Assembly: GCA_014156375.1 (NCBI GenBank)
Contig: RQJH01000003.1
Location: 186,001-250,000 of the forward strand
Direction of reading: 5' to 3'
DNA: 64,000 nt
Source of the DNA: Enterobacteriaceae bacterium 89
Lineage (GTDB): Bacteria; Pseudomonadota; Gammaproteobacteria; Enterobacterales; Enterobacteriaceae
Part shown: positions 17,677 to 27,280 of the stretch, piece after piece
How the letters are laid out: the number at the start of each line of letters is the position of its first letter
How positions within the stretch are numbered: position 1 is the stretch's first letter
Translations under genes and position numbers: made by a program
The notes under the pieces: model-generated
What the model saw: the letters and a program-made list of their open reading frames with translations, nothing else
What the model was told of the DNA's origin: nothing
The model's database searches: none

Positions 17677-18093
17677 GTGTTAGAAAAAGTTAACGCCCAG
17701 TGTCACTGTGGGGCGGTGAAATTTACCGTCGAGCTTGCCGATGGTTTTAACACTATCCGTCGCTGCAACTGCTCGTTTTGCCGGATGCGCGGCGCGGTGG
17801 TGGTTTCTGCTCCGCTTTCCGGTATTCACATCATCCAGGGCAACGATAAGCTGACGGAATATCGCTTTAATACCCGAACCGCCGCGCACTATTTCTGCTC
17901 GGTGTGCGGAATTTACACCTTCCATCAGCGCCGCTCTAATCCTCAGCAATACGGTGTCAACGTGGCCTGCATTGAAGGCGTTTCACCTTTTGATTTTACT
18001 GAAGTGACGGTTGCCAATGGCATCAATCATCCGTCCGACGGCGGTGGCGGCGTGGCTGGATATCTGAGGTATTCCCCAGTGGATAAAGGGTAA
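17677..18093 (+). CDS. GFA-family zinc-binding protein (glutathione-dependent formaldehyde-activating-like)
   Basis: A 138-residue CENP-V/GFA domain protein with the zinc ligands CHCG near residue 9, CNCSFC at about 31-36 and CSVCG near 73. Members bind two zinc ions; some are linked to S-hydroxymethyl-glutathione formation, but most are uncharacterised. It starts at GTG (17677) with GAGAGG upstream. It stands alone between aldA and the acyltransferase gene and is not in K-12 at this position. Confidence 0.85.
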   Translation: MLEKVNAQCHCGAVKFTVELADGFNTIRRCNCSFCRMRGAVVVSAPLSGIHIIQGNDKLTEYRFNTRTAAHYFCSVCGIYTFHQRRSNPQQYGVNVACIEGVSPFDFTEVTVANGINHPSDGGGGVAGYLRYSPVDKG

Positions 18094-18192
18094 CTCTGGC
18101 TTTAATCTGAAAAGCGGGTCTCCGGCCCTCAATCAGACCTGTCGCAGGGGGATCGGTTGCTACTATCACTGTTTTAGCAAGGTGATAAAGCA

Positions 18193-19341
18193 ATGACGAA
18201 AAACTGGTCCCCGGAGTTAGAAGGCCTGCGCGGCGTGGCGTCGCTGTGGGTCTTTCTTGGGCATATAGCCCTGCTGGTCAACTGTAAGATCCCGATTATC
18301 GCTGTGCCGAAACTGGGCGTGGATCTGTTTATTCTGTTGTCAGGCTATCTGATGGCCAAAAACTATATTGAACGTCAGGATCGGGAGCCGTGGGGAAGCT
18401 GGCAAACCATCCGTACCTTCTGGCTGCGGCGCTATTTTCGTATTGCCCCTCTGTACTATCTGCTGCTGATTATTGCGCTGCTGTCAGGGCATTTTATGGG
18501 TGAAATGCGCCAGATTATCGCTGAAGCTTTTCCCTCAACTGCGACGGAAACGGCCCGCTACAGCGATATCTCGTTCATGAATCTGCTGACTCACGTCACC
18601 TTCATCTTTGGTGATTTGCCGCAGTATGCTTACAACACCGCGCTGCCGGACTGGAGCATCGGGCTGGAAATGCAGTTCTACGCGCTGTTCCCGTTCATCA
18701 TGCTGCTGACGCTGCGCTGGGGATTTGCCCTGACGCTGGTGATTATCATGCTGCTGGCGGTGCTGGGGCGCTTTTTATTGCCGGAGTTCTACGACTCATT
18801 TGCGATGCCGTCGATGATCCTGATTAAGCTGCACATGTTTATCGCCGGGATGCTGATGGCCGAAGCGGTGCGACGCAGGCGCTTGCTGTTTGTGGCTCTG
18901 GCGCTGCTGGCTCCGGTTGCCAGTGCGGTGATGAATATCCGCATGGATGGAGTGCAGGTCGCGTTCGAGGCGTTGATGATCCTCGGCATGACGGGCGTGC
19001 TGTGGCGCTACCAACAAAAAAGCCTGTTACAACAGATTTTCAGCGTGCCGGGTTGGATCCTTCGGCACCCGCTGTTCACCTGGCTGGGCGACGTTTCGTA
19101 TTCCGTGTATCTGCTGCATTTACTGATTGTGATGCCGGTGATTGCCATGCTGCTGGAGCACCTGCATATCGCCAACCATTCCAGCGGGGCGAGATACCTG
19201 CTGACCGTCGGAATTTGCCTGCCGGTGGTTTACGCGCTGGCCACGCTGCTGCATCGCTTCGTTGAAATGCGAGGCATCGCGTTAGGAAAACGAGTGATAG
19301 GGAACCAGGCTGCGCGGCAAAGTGCGCTGAATACCCGCTAA
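18193..19341 (+). CDS. Acyltransferase-3 family membrane protein
   Basis: 382 residues with about ten hydrophobic segments. The N-terminal SPELEGLRGVASLWVFLGH motif, containing the catalytic His of acyltransferase_3 (OafA/YrhL-type) enzymes, is followed by FWLRRYFRIAPLYY. Such inner-membrane proteins transfer acetyl or other acyl groups to surface glycans, lipid-linked sugars or antibiotics. No glycan cluster is adjacent, so the acceptor is unknown. It is convergent with gapC and shares a terminator hairpin. Confidence 0.85.
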   Translation: MTKNWSPELEGLRGVASLWVFLGHIALLVNCKIPIIAVPKLGVDLFILLSGYLMAKNYIERQDREPWGSWQTIRTFWLRRYFRIAPLYYLLLIIALLSGHFMGEMRQIIAEAFPSTATETARYSDISFMNLLTHVTFIFGDLPQYAYNTALPDWSIGLEMQFYALFPFIMLLTLRWGFALTLVIIMLLAVLGRFLLPEFYDSFAMPSMILIKLHMFIAGMLMAEAVRRRRLLFVALALLAPVASAVMNIRMDGVQVAFEALMILGMTGVLWRYQQKSLLQQIFSVPGWILRHPLFTWLGDVSYSVYLLHLLIVMPVIAMLLEHLHIANHSSGARYLLTVGICLPVVYALATLLHRFVEMRGIALGKRVIGNQAARQSALNTR

Positions 19342-19357
19342 TTACAGAAATGAAAAG

Positions 19358-19379
19358 GGCGGATGGGGATCCATCCGCC
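19358..19379. terminator. Bidirectional terminator between acyltransferase gene and gapC
   Basis: A perfect 9-bp stem GGCGGATGG / CCATCCGCC closes on GGAT. On the minus strand it is followed by TTTTCATTT, and on the plus strand AAAA precedes it. It is best as the gapC terminator. Confidence 0.7.
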
Positions 19380-19386
19380 GCGAGGC

Positions 19387-20388
19387 TTACAGCTTAACGA
19401 ACTTATCCAGCACGCGAATCAACTGAGTAACAAAGCCGTATTCGTTATCGTACCAGGACACGGTTTTCACCAGCTGCAGATCGCCCACTTCGGTGATTTC
19501 AGTTTGCGTTGCATCGAACACCGAACCAAAGTGGCTGCCGATCACATCGGAAGAGACAATCTCTTCGTCGGTATAGCCAAAAGATTCATTCCCTTCGGTC
19601 GCTTTTTTCAGCGCCGCGTTCACTTCATCTGCCGTCACTTTTTTACCCAGAATCGAAACCAGTTCAGTCACTGAGCCGGTTTTCACCGGCACGCGCTGGG
19701 CGTGGCCTTTCAGCTTGCCGTTAAGCGCCGGGATCACCAGACCGATGGCTTTTGCCGCCCCGGTGGTGTGCGGAATAATGTTTTCCGCAGCTGCGCGAGA
19801 GGCGCGTAAATCCTTACCGCGAGGGCCATCAACCAGCGCCTGAGTGCCGGTATAAGCATGAATGGTCGTCATGGTGCCGACTTTGATTTCAAACGCGTCG
19901 TGCAGCGCTTTCGCCATTGGCGCCAGGCAGTTGGTGGTACAGGAAGCCACGGAAATCACGGTGTCCTTACTGTCCAGCGTATCGTCGTTGACGTGATAAA
20001 CGATGGTCTTCATGTCGCCAGCCGGGGCAGAAATGAGTACTTTTTTGGCTCCGGCTTCGAGGTGCGCATTGGCTTTTTCGGTGGAAGTATAAAAACCAGT
20101 ACACTCGACGATAAGCTCTGCTCCGACGGATTTCCACGGAATGTTCTTCGCGTCTTTCTCGGCGTAAACGGCAATTTTTTTGCCATCGACAATCAGCGCG
20201 TCATCGGTGTGCTCCACGCTCCAGGGGAACGGACCGTAGTTGGAATCGTGTTTTAGCAGATAAGCCAGCACTTTCGGCGACGTTAAGTCGTTGATCGCCA
20301 CCACTTCCTGCGCGCTTTTCACTTCCAGCAGACGGCGCAGTACCAGACGTCCAATGCGGCCAAAACCGTTAATACCAATCTTGCTCAT
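19387..20388 (-). CDS. gapC: Glyceraldehyde-3-phosphate dehydrogenase GapC
   Basis: 333 residues, complete. The N-terminal NAD-binding motif is [16 protein letters not shown], the catalytic Cys lies in [12 protein letters not shown], and the C-terminus reads [14 protein letters not shown]. The start at 20388 (MSKIG) is preceded by AAGGAG; the longer frame upstream is not needed. In E. coli K-12 gapC at this place is a disrupted pseudogene, so the gene here is the intact form. It catalyses phosphorylating oxidation of glyceraldehyde 3-phosphate and is probably secondary to GapA. Confidence 0.95.
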   Translation of the reverse strand: MSKIGINGFGRIGRLVLRRLLEVKSAQEVVAINDLTSPKVLAYLLKHDSNYGPFPWSVEHTDDALIVDGKKIAVYAEKDAKNIPWKSVGAELIVECTGFYTSTEKANAHLEAGAKKVLISAPAGDMKTIVYHVNDDTLDSKDTVISVASCTTNCLAPMAKALHDAFEIKVGTMTTIHAYTGTQALVDGPRGKDLRASRAAAENIIPHTTGAAKAIGLVIPALNGKLKGHAQRVPVKTGSVTELVSILGKKVTADEVNAALKKATEGNESFGYTDEEIVSSDVIGSHFGSVFDATQTEITEVGDLQLVKTVSWYDNEYGFVTQLIRVLDKFVKL

Positions 20389-20580
20389 CGATAATCTCCT
20401 TATCGGATTTATGTCACAAAGTGAAGAAACTCCTCCAGGCTTAGACCAATCGGTCCATTTGGGCAACCGATCATTTTTCAGCTTTGGCTAAGGGTTTGAA
20501 AATCTATACAGAAAAGTTAATGAATTTTTAAGGCGGGGCCGTTATGTTAGCGATCTCACAGTTTTGATCCGGATATGACG

Positions 20581-21108
20581 ATGCGAGATAAATACACGAG
20601 CCTGCAGATAGGCATTCACTGGTTGGTGTTTTTGCTGGTGATTGGCGCGTACTGCGCGATGGAGCTGCGGGGCTTCTTCCCACGGGAATACCGGCCTTAC
20701 TTTAATATGGTTCACGTTTCCTGCGGCATTTCTATTCTGGTGCTGATGGTGGCTCGCTTACTGGTTCGCCTGAAGCACAAGGCGCCGCCGATTGTGCCAA
20801 AGCCGAAGCCGTGGATGACGGGCATGGCGCATCTGGGCCATCTGGTGATTTATCTGCTGTTCATTATTCTGCCGATTATCGGTCTGGTGATGATGTACAA
20901 CCGCGGCAACCCGTGGATTGCATTTGGCATCACCATGCCGCACGCGGCGGTGGCGAACTTCGATCTGGCGGACAATCTCAAGGAGTATCACGTCTGGCTG
21001 GCGAATTTTGGCTACTACGTGATTGGCCTGCACGCCCTGGCGGCGCTGCTGCACCATTATTTCTGGAAGGACAATACTCTGCTGCGGATGATGCCGCGGA
21101 AGAAGTAA
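20581..21108 (+). CDS. cybB: Cytochrome b561 CybB
   Basis: A 175-residue, four-helix membrane di-heme cytochrome b561 closely matching E. coli CybB. The helices carry His residues in IGIHWLVFLLV, MVHVSCGISILVLMVARLLV, LGHLVIYLLFIILP and VIGLHALAALLHHYFW. It ends DNTLLRMMPRKK. It is a superoxide:ubiquinone oxidoreductase in E. coli. The start at 20581 has GGAT at 8 nt; an ATG six bases earlier is too close to it. Divergent from gapC. Confidence 0.93.
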   Translation: MRDKYTSLQIGIHWLVFLLVIGAYCAMELRGFFPREYRPYFNMVHVSCGISILVLMVARLLVRLKHKAPPIVPKPKPWMTGMAHLGHLVIYLLFIILPIIGLVMMYNRGNPWIAFGITMPHAAVANFDLADNLKEYHVWLANFGYYVIGLHALAALLHHYFWKDNTLLRMMPRKK

Positions 21109-21123
21109 GGTTCTGTGCCTGAT

Positions 21124-21206
21124 TGCCCGGTGGCGCTTACGCTTACCGGACCTACAAGGGAGGCGTGGTTTTGTAGGTCCGGTAAGGCGAAGCCGCCACC
21201 GGGCAT
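21124..21206. repeat. REP-type palindromic element between cybB and pcaQ
   Basis: TGCCCGGTGGCGCTTACGCT...CGGACCTACAA is mirrored by TTGTAGGTCCGG...GCCACCGGGCA. It lies between convergent genes. Confidence 0.8.
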
Positions 21207-21215
21207 TTGCAAACA

Positions 21216-22142
21216 TTAATTACCAGGCATAGATTTGCGTATAGCGCTCAGCAGAGTCTGGGCACCCGTGCTCAACGGCGTGTCCACGCGGGTCAGAATA
21301 CCAATCGGTTCACCGGTTCCCTGAGTAGGAACCGGTAGCGCCGTCAGCATACCGCGCCGCAGATCGTCTTTCACCGCGCCGGAAGGCACAAACCACACGT
21401 AGTTGTAATCCACGGTCAGCTGGCGTGACAGTGAGGCCGACAGGGTTTCGATACAACCCGGCGGGATTTTACAGCCCTGGCTCGACACCAGAGATTCCGC
21501 ATTTTGCCGGGGAACCGTGCCTTTTGGCGAAACGACCACCGGCCACTCCAGCACTTTGCTCAGGGTGACGGTCTCCTGCAACAGAGGATGGTCCGGACGC
21601 ACAACCAGCTTCAGGGACTCGAGGAACAAGAGCTCGTAGTTCAGCCCGCTCATCAGCTCCGGATCGGACATGCGCCCGATCCCCAAGTCAATCTCCCCGG
21701 ATTTCAGGCCCGCCAGCAGCATGGTGTTATTCATGGTGGCAACCTGCAGGGTGATATCTTTCTGCTGCTGATGAAATTCGCCAATCACCGCCGGTAAAAT
21801 TCCGAGCGCCGCCGTGGGCAAAGCGCCGATCCGCACCACGTCGCCGTGAATACCTTCCGGACGACTCAGCGCCTGACCGGCCGTATTGAGTGCGTCGAGA
21901 ACTTTCACCGCGTGGGTCAGAAACTGCTCGCCGACCAGCGTCAGCTGTGCACCGAGGCGGCCCCGATTGAACAAACGCGTGCCGGTTAGGTGTTCCAGTT
22001 CATTGAGCGTTTTGGACAGCGCAGGCTGGCTAAGGTTGAGTGTTTCCGCCGCGCGCCCCAGCGTTCCCTGTTGAGCGACGGCGACAAAGGTATGCAAATG
22101 GCGCAAGCGAATGCGCTGACTGAAGAGACCGTTTTTATCCAT
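21216..22142 (-). CDS. pcaQ: LysR-type regulator PcaQ of protocatechuate catabolism
   Basis: A 308-residue LysR-type transcription factor with an HTH at residues about 12-70 (LGRAAETLNLSQPALSKTLNE) and a full effector domain. The sequence matches the PcaQ (pca operon activator) subgroup, which in other bacteria responds to beta-carboxy-cis,cis-muconate. It lies 160 bp downstream of pcaG on the same strand, which supports the call. It probably activates pcaHG. Confidence 0.85.
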   Translation of the reverse strand: MDKNGLFSQRIRLRHLHTFVAVAQQGTLGRAAETLNLSQPALSKTLNELEHLTGTRLFNRGRLGAQLTLVGEQFLTHAVKVLDALNTAGQALSRPEGIHGDVVRIGALPTAALGILPAVIGEFHQQQKDITLQVATMNNTMLLAGLKSGEIDLGIGRMSDPELMSGLNYELLFLESLKLVVRPDHPLLQETVTLSKVLEWPVVVSPKGTVPRQNAESLVSSQGCKIPPGCIETLSASLSRQLTVDYNYVWFVPSGAVKDDLRRGMLTALPVPTQGTGEPIGILTRVDTPLSTGAQTLLSAIRKSMPGN

Positions 22143-22273
22143 AACCGGATGTTAAAGAGAGGACGAGGCGGGTTTCAAGGTAAGTTGTTTAAATTTGATA
22201 ACTTGATAGCAAAATATAATTAACATTAATGGGTTTTGAGTTACATGTGGTTATGGATTGAGCAGAGAAGAAA

Positions 22274-22293
22274 CCGGCAGCCCAGGCCGCCGG
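22274..22293 (-). terminator. Probable terminator of pcaHG
   Basis: On the minus strand CCGGC-GGCC-TG-GGCT-GCCGG forms a GC-rich stem with one mismatch, followed by TTTCTTCT. It starts about 10 nt after the pcaG stop. Confidence 0.55.
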
Positions 22294-22302
22294 AGGAGGG
22301 AA

Positions 22303-23825
<1,523 letters not shown>

Positions 23826-23914
23826 TTATCCGCGATCACAATTCGGAAATTCTTCCTCCCGGCGGCAAATGGCTTATGTACACTCCAGGTAATATTCACT
23901 GGAGACATGACATC

Positions 23915-25258
23915 ATGGCGAACACCATCACGGCTGATGAGATTCGGGAAAACTTTTCGCAGGCTATGTCAGCGATGTACCAGCAGGAAGTTCCGCAGTA
24001 CGGCACGCTGCTGGAACTTGTGGCGGATGTGAACCTGGCGATACTGGAACAGTATCCGCAGCTGCACGAACAGCTGGCGAACGCCGACGAACTGGCGCGC
24101 CTGAACGTGGAGCGTCACGGGGCGATCCGCGTCGGCACTGCCGAAGAGCTTTCCACGCTGCGCCGCATGTTTGCGATTATGGGGATGTATCCCGTCAGCT
24201 ATTACGATCTTTCGCAGGCCGGCGTGCCCGTACATTCCACGGCATTTCGTCCGGTAGAGGATGCGGCGCTGGCCCGTAACCCGTTCCGGGTTTTCACTTC
24301 GCTGTTGCGGCTGGAACTGATTGAAAACGTTGAGCTGCGAGAGAAAGCCGCAGAGATCCTCGCTAAACGCGACATTTTTACCCCGCGCTGCCGTGAGCTG
24401 ATTGCGCTGCATGAAGAGAAGGGCGCATTCACTGAATCCGAAGGCAAAGCCTTTGTGCGTGAAGCGCTGGAAACCTTTCGCTGGCATCGTCACGCCACGG
24501 TCGACCAGCAGACCTATCAGGCGCTGCACAATGAACACCGTCTGATTGCGGACGTGGTGTGCTTCCCTGGTTGCCACATCAACCATCTGACTCCGCGCAC
24601 GCTGGATATTGACCGCGTGCAGCAACTGATGCCGGAATATGGCATTGAGCCGAAAATTTTGATTGAAGGCCCACCGCGCCGCGAAGTGCCGATCCTGCTG
24701 CGCCAGACCAGCTTTAAAGCGCTGGAAGAACCGGTATTTTTCGCCGGGGAGCATCAGGGAACGCACACCGCGCGCTTTGGGGAAATTGAACAACGTGGGG
24801 TGGCGCTGACGCCGAAAGGCCGCGCGCTGTACGACGCGCTGCTGACGGAAGCGGGAACAGGCAAAGACAACTTCAGCCATCAGCATCATCTGGCCGAGAT
24901 GTTTAAATCCTTCCCGGACAGCGAAATGTTTTTACGTCGTCAGGAGCTGGCGTATTTCCGCTACCGCCTGACCCCAAGCGGGGAAGCGCATCGTCAGGCA
25001 TTCCGTCCGGGCGACGATCCGCAGCCGCTGATTGAGCGCGGCTGGCTGGTGGCGCAACCTATCACCTATGAGGATTTCCTGCCCGTCAGCGCGGCGGGGA
25101 TTTTCCAGTCCAACCTCGGTAATGAGACTCAGGCGCGCAGCCACGGCAACTCAAGCAAACTGGCGTTTGAAGCCGCGCTGGGCTGCCCGGTGCTGGATGA
25201 GTTCCAGCTTTATCAGGAAGCGGAAGAGCGCAGCAAGCGGCGCTGCGGTTTGTTATGA
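23915..25258 (+). CDS. ydcJ: YdcJ/HglS-family 2-oxoadipate dioxygenase/decarboxylase
   Basis: 447 residues, identical in length to E. coli YdcJ (DUF1338). The family member HglS of Pseudomonas putida is an Fe(II) enzyme converting 2-oxoadipate to D-2-hydroxyglutarate in D-lysine breakdown. Metal and substrate residues can be placed as His68 and Arg72 in VERHGAIR, a His in GCHINHLTPRT and a Glu in FGEIEQRG. The start at 23915 has GGAG upstream. Whether the enterobacterial protein acts on 2-oxoadipate is inference from family. In K-12 it follows ydcI; here it is divergent from pcaHG. Confidence 0.9.
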   Translation: MANTITADEIRENFSQAMSAMYQQEVPQYGTLLELVADVNLAILEQYPQLHEQLANADELARLNVERHGAIRVGTAEELSTLRRMFAIMGMYPVSYYDLSQAGVPVHSTAFRPVEDAALARNPFRVFTSLLRLELIENVELREKAAEILAKRDIFTPRCRELIALHEEKGAFTESEGKAFVREALETFRWHRHATVDQQTYQALHNEHRLIADVVCFPGCHINHLTPRTLDIDRVQQLMPEYGIEPKILIEGPPRREVPILLRQTSFKALEEPVFFAGEHQGTHTARFGEIEQRGVALTPKGRALYDALLTEAGTGKDNFSHQHHLAEMFKSFPDSEMFLRRQELAYFRYRLTPSGEAHRQAFRPGDDPQPLIERGWLVAQPITYEDFLPVSAAGIFQSNLGNETQARSHGNSSKLAFEAALGCPVLDEFQLYQEAEERSKRRCGLL

Positions 25259-25265
25259 TGGCCAC

Positions 25266-25293
25266 GCCATCCCGGTGCTACTGCCGGGATGGC
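25266..25293 (+). terminator. Terminator after ydcJ
   Basis: A perfect 10-bp stem GCCATCCCGG / CCGGGATGGC with an 8-nt loop begins 7 nt after the ydcJ stop, with only a short T-run after it. Confidence 0.55.
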
Positions 25294-25328
25294 TTCCACT
25301 ATTGCCTCCGAAACCTCAGTCCAGAGTC

Positions 25329-26165
25329 ATGAAAAACGATAAATTCAGCCCGTGGCTAATCCGCTGGAATCTCACCCCTGATGGCCCTTCTTTTGTAACC
25401 CCAACATCCCATCTTCTGCCGGTAAAGGCACGGAAAGACGGGACTCGCGCCATGCTAAAAGTGACCGAAAACGTTGACGAACAAACGGGAAATGCGCTGA
25501 TGGCATGGTGGGTAGGGCGCGGTGCAGCGCAGGTCCTTGCCCATGAGGGCGGAGCCATACTGCTGGCGCGTGCATCAGGTAGCCGTTCGTTGGCCGCCAT
25601 GTCCCGCGCAGGGCAGGACGAAGCGGCTTGCCGCATTCTGTGTGAGACAGCCAATCGACTGCATGCTCTGCAAAAAGAGACTCCGCCGCCGCTTCCTTCT
25701 CTACCTGTCTGGTTTGGCGCACTGCAACGGGCGGCAAAAGAGCAGGGAGGCATTCTGGCTCGCTGCGCTGACATCGCGGATCGGCTGTTGGCTTCTCCGC
25801 GTGACGTAACAGTGCTGCACGGCGATCTGCACCACGGCAACGTGCTGGATTTCGGCGATTCAGGCTGGCTGGCCATTGACCCGAAAGGGATTATCGGCGA
25901 ACGCTACTTCGATTTTGCCAATATTTTCACCAATCCGGACCTGGCCGATCCGCAGCCTCGCGTCGCGACTTTGCCAGAAATATTCCAACGGCGGCTGGAT
26001 GTTGTGACAGAGGCAGCGAACCTCGACAGAGAACGCCTGCTGCAGTGGATCGTCGCCTGGTGTGGGCTTTCAACGGCCTGGTCGCTGGAAGATAACCTGA
26101 CGAATGTGACCGCTCTGAGCGTCGCTGAACTGGCGTTTGCTGCGCTGGGTGAACAGGCGAGTTAA
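25329..26165 (+). CDS. APH(6)-family aminoglycoside/hydroxyurea kinase-like protein
   Basis: A 278-residue protein of the streptomycin 6-kinase/hydroxyurea phosphotransferase family. The kinase motifs are the catalytic loop VLHGDLHHGNVLDF (residues about 160-173) and the metal-binding IDPKGIIGERYFDFAN. An N-terminal Lys-containing strand (AMLKVTENVD) serves nucleotide binding. The start at 25329 (MKNDK) fits the family; the long overlapping frame upstream lies inside ydcJ. It is a chromosomal gene without mobile-element hallmarks. Whether it confers streptomycin resistance cannot be judged from sequence. Confidence 0.8.
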   Translation: MKNDKFSPWLIRWNLTPDGPSFVTPTSHLLPVKARKDGTRAMLKVTENVDEQTGNALMAWWVGRGAAQVLAHEGGAILLARASGSRSLAAMSRAGQDEAACRILCETANRLHALQKETPPPLPSLPVWFGALQRAAKEQGGILARCADIADRLLASPRDVTVLHGDLHHGNVLDFGDSGWLAIDPKGIIGERYFDFANIFTNPDLADPQPRVATLPEIFQRRLDVVTEAANLDRERLLQWIVAWCGLSTAWSLEDNLTNVTALSVAELAFAALGEQAS

Positions 26166-26184
26166 CTTTCAGCAATGCAGACTT

Positions 26185-26272
26185 TGCCCGGTGGCGCTAT
26201 CGCTTACCGGACCTACAAACCCGCGTTATTTTGGCTTTTGTAGGTCCATGCAAGCGAAGCGCCGCTGGGCAA
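26185..26272. repeat. REP-type palindromic element after the APH-like gene
   Basis: TGCCCGGTGGCGCTATCGCT...CGGACCTACAA with an imperfect inverted arm TTGTAGGTCC...GCGCCGCTGGGCA. It lies between convergent genes. Confidence 0.75.
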
Positions 26273-26290
26273 TTTATCCCATACCAGCTT

Positions 26291-26770
26291 TTAACTACTG
26301 CGATTTAAACAGTCCCGGGGATTACGGCGGATCACCGGAATATTTCCCGTATCGTTCAGCGCACCGGGAAACGTCTTCAGCCAGTTGCCGACTTTTTGCT
26401 TATTAATATCCACCACGCTCATCCCTTCCAGGCAGCCCCACAGCTCGCGAGTATTTTGTGGGGTGATCACGATACAGTCCTGCATCACGCGAATTCTTAC
26501 CGGCATCCCGGTAATAAAACCGGCTCTGGTCAGCCATTCTCCCTGTAGCGGCAAATAGCGATTGCGGATCCGGGAATAAAGCTCACAGCAGGCGCTGCTG
26601 GTTTCTGGTGTTTCTGCCATCGGATGAATCGCTGCCGCGTCTGGCGCTTTCCCGTGCAGACGACGGGCGCTTTTTTTGCGAGTCACCTCGTGGATCTGAT
26701 CCTCAACTGCTGGATCTGCCTGATTTGTTTGGGCAATGCCCTCATCTGGCATAGAATGCTGCTCAGCCAT
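26291..26770 (-). CDS. SymE-like SOS-linked toxin-family protein
   Basis: 159 residues. The SymE-like domain is in the middle (residues about 65-105: SRIRNRYLPLQGEWL, AGFITGMPVRIRVM, DCIVITPQ), an AbrB-fold-like domain that in E. coli SymE forms a nucleoid- or RNA-associated toxin held down by antisense RNA SymR. Here the N-terminus is extended by about 60 hydrophilic residues. The C-terminal about 50 residues (VVDINKQKVGNWLKTF...) are not those of K-12 SymE. The start at 26770 follows GGAG. A LexA box lies 117 bp upstream. A SymR-like antisense RNA is expected but not demonstrable here. Confidence 0.75.
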   Translation of the reverse strand: MAEQHSMPDEGIAQTNQADPAVEDQIHEVTRKKSARRLHGKAPDAAAIHPMAETPETSSACCELYSRIRNRYLPLQGEWLTRAGFITGMPVRIRVMQDCIVITPQNTRELWGCLEGMSVVDINKQKVGNWLKTFPGALNDTGNIPVIRRNPRDCLNRSS

Positions 26771-26886
26771 ACTCAACTCCTACTCCTAGTTGTTTGTGGT
26801 TAGCGGTGTAAGGGTGTTCGAGCACCTTTACATCGCGAATTTTTTACTTCTGGACCTTACTTAATTTCTTTGACTACTCTACCACT

Positions 26887-26902
26887 CTGTATGGAAATAC
26901 AG
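26887..26902 (-). promoter_or_regulatory. LexA (SOS) box upstream of symE-like gene
   Basis: CTGTATGGAAATACAG fits CTG-N10-CAG exactly, with a 6-bp perfect dyad on each side (CTGTAT / ATACAG). It lies 117 bp before the SymE-like start, matching the known SOS control of E. coli symE. Confidence 0.8.
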
Positions 26903-27280
26903 TCTTTAAATCCTGTCTAAGTTTTGAAAATGCAGGGTTGATTCAGAAAAAATGAATCAGATATGAATCGTTGCAGCTAAATCAGAAGAAATAGGGATAT
27001 GGCTTAATTTCTTATTCAGAGAAGTTATAATTTTGGTTCGTCTATTATTAGCATCAATTAATGGTGCGTGCTGTTATTATTTATATTAGCCAACGACATC
27101 GTTTTACTGACGAAAATCACAACTCATCCTGCGGTTGAGGGATAAATTCATGCGCGCTGAAAATCTTCCTCCTGCGATTGTGATCTCAGCTTGTAAGATT
27201 TGCCGATCGATTCAATCGCTATCTCCTCATCTCCCACATGAGCTATCCTCCCAAAATCAAAACGATAAAAGGACAAAGTG
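26903..27280. other. AT-rich intergenic region, divergent symE-like / esterase genes
   Basis: I see no gene here. The stretch is AT-rich up to about 27120 and should hold the esterase promoter. A weak TGTGA-like half site at about 27179 is not convincing as a CRP site. Confidence 0.4.

Noticed and set aside
25032-25328. 5' extension of the APH-like gene into ydcJ
   Set aside because: It overlaps ydcJ by over 200 bp, and the ATG at 25329 gives the family length.
27175-27200. CRP-like sequence TGTGATCTCAG upstream of the esterase
   Set aside because: Only one half site fits; the second half does not match TCACA.
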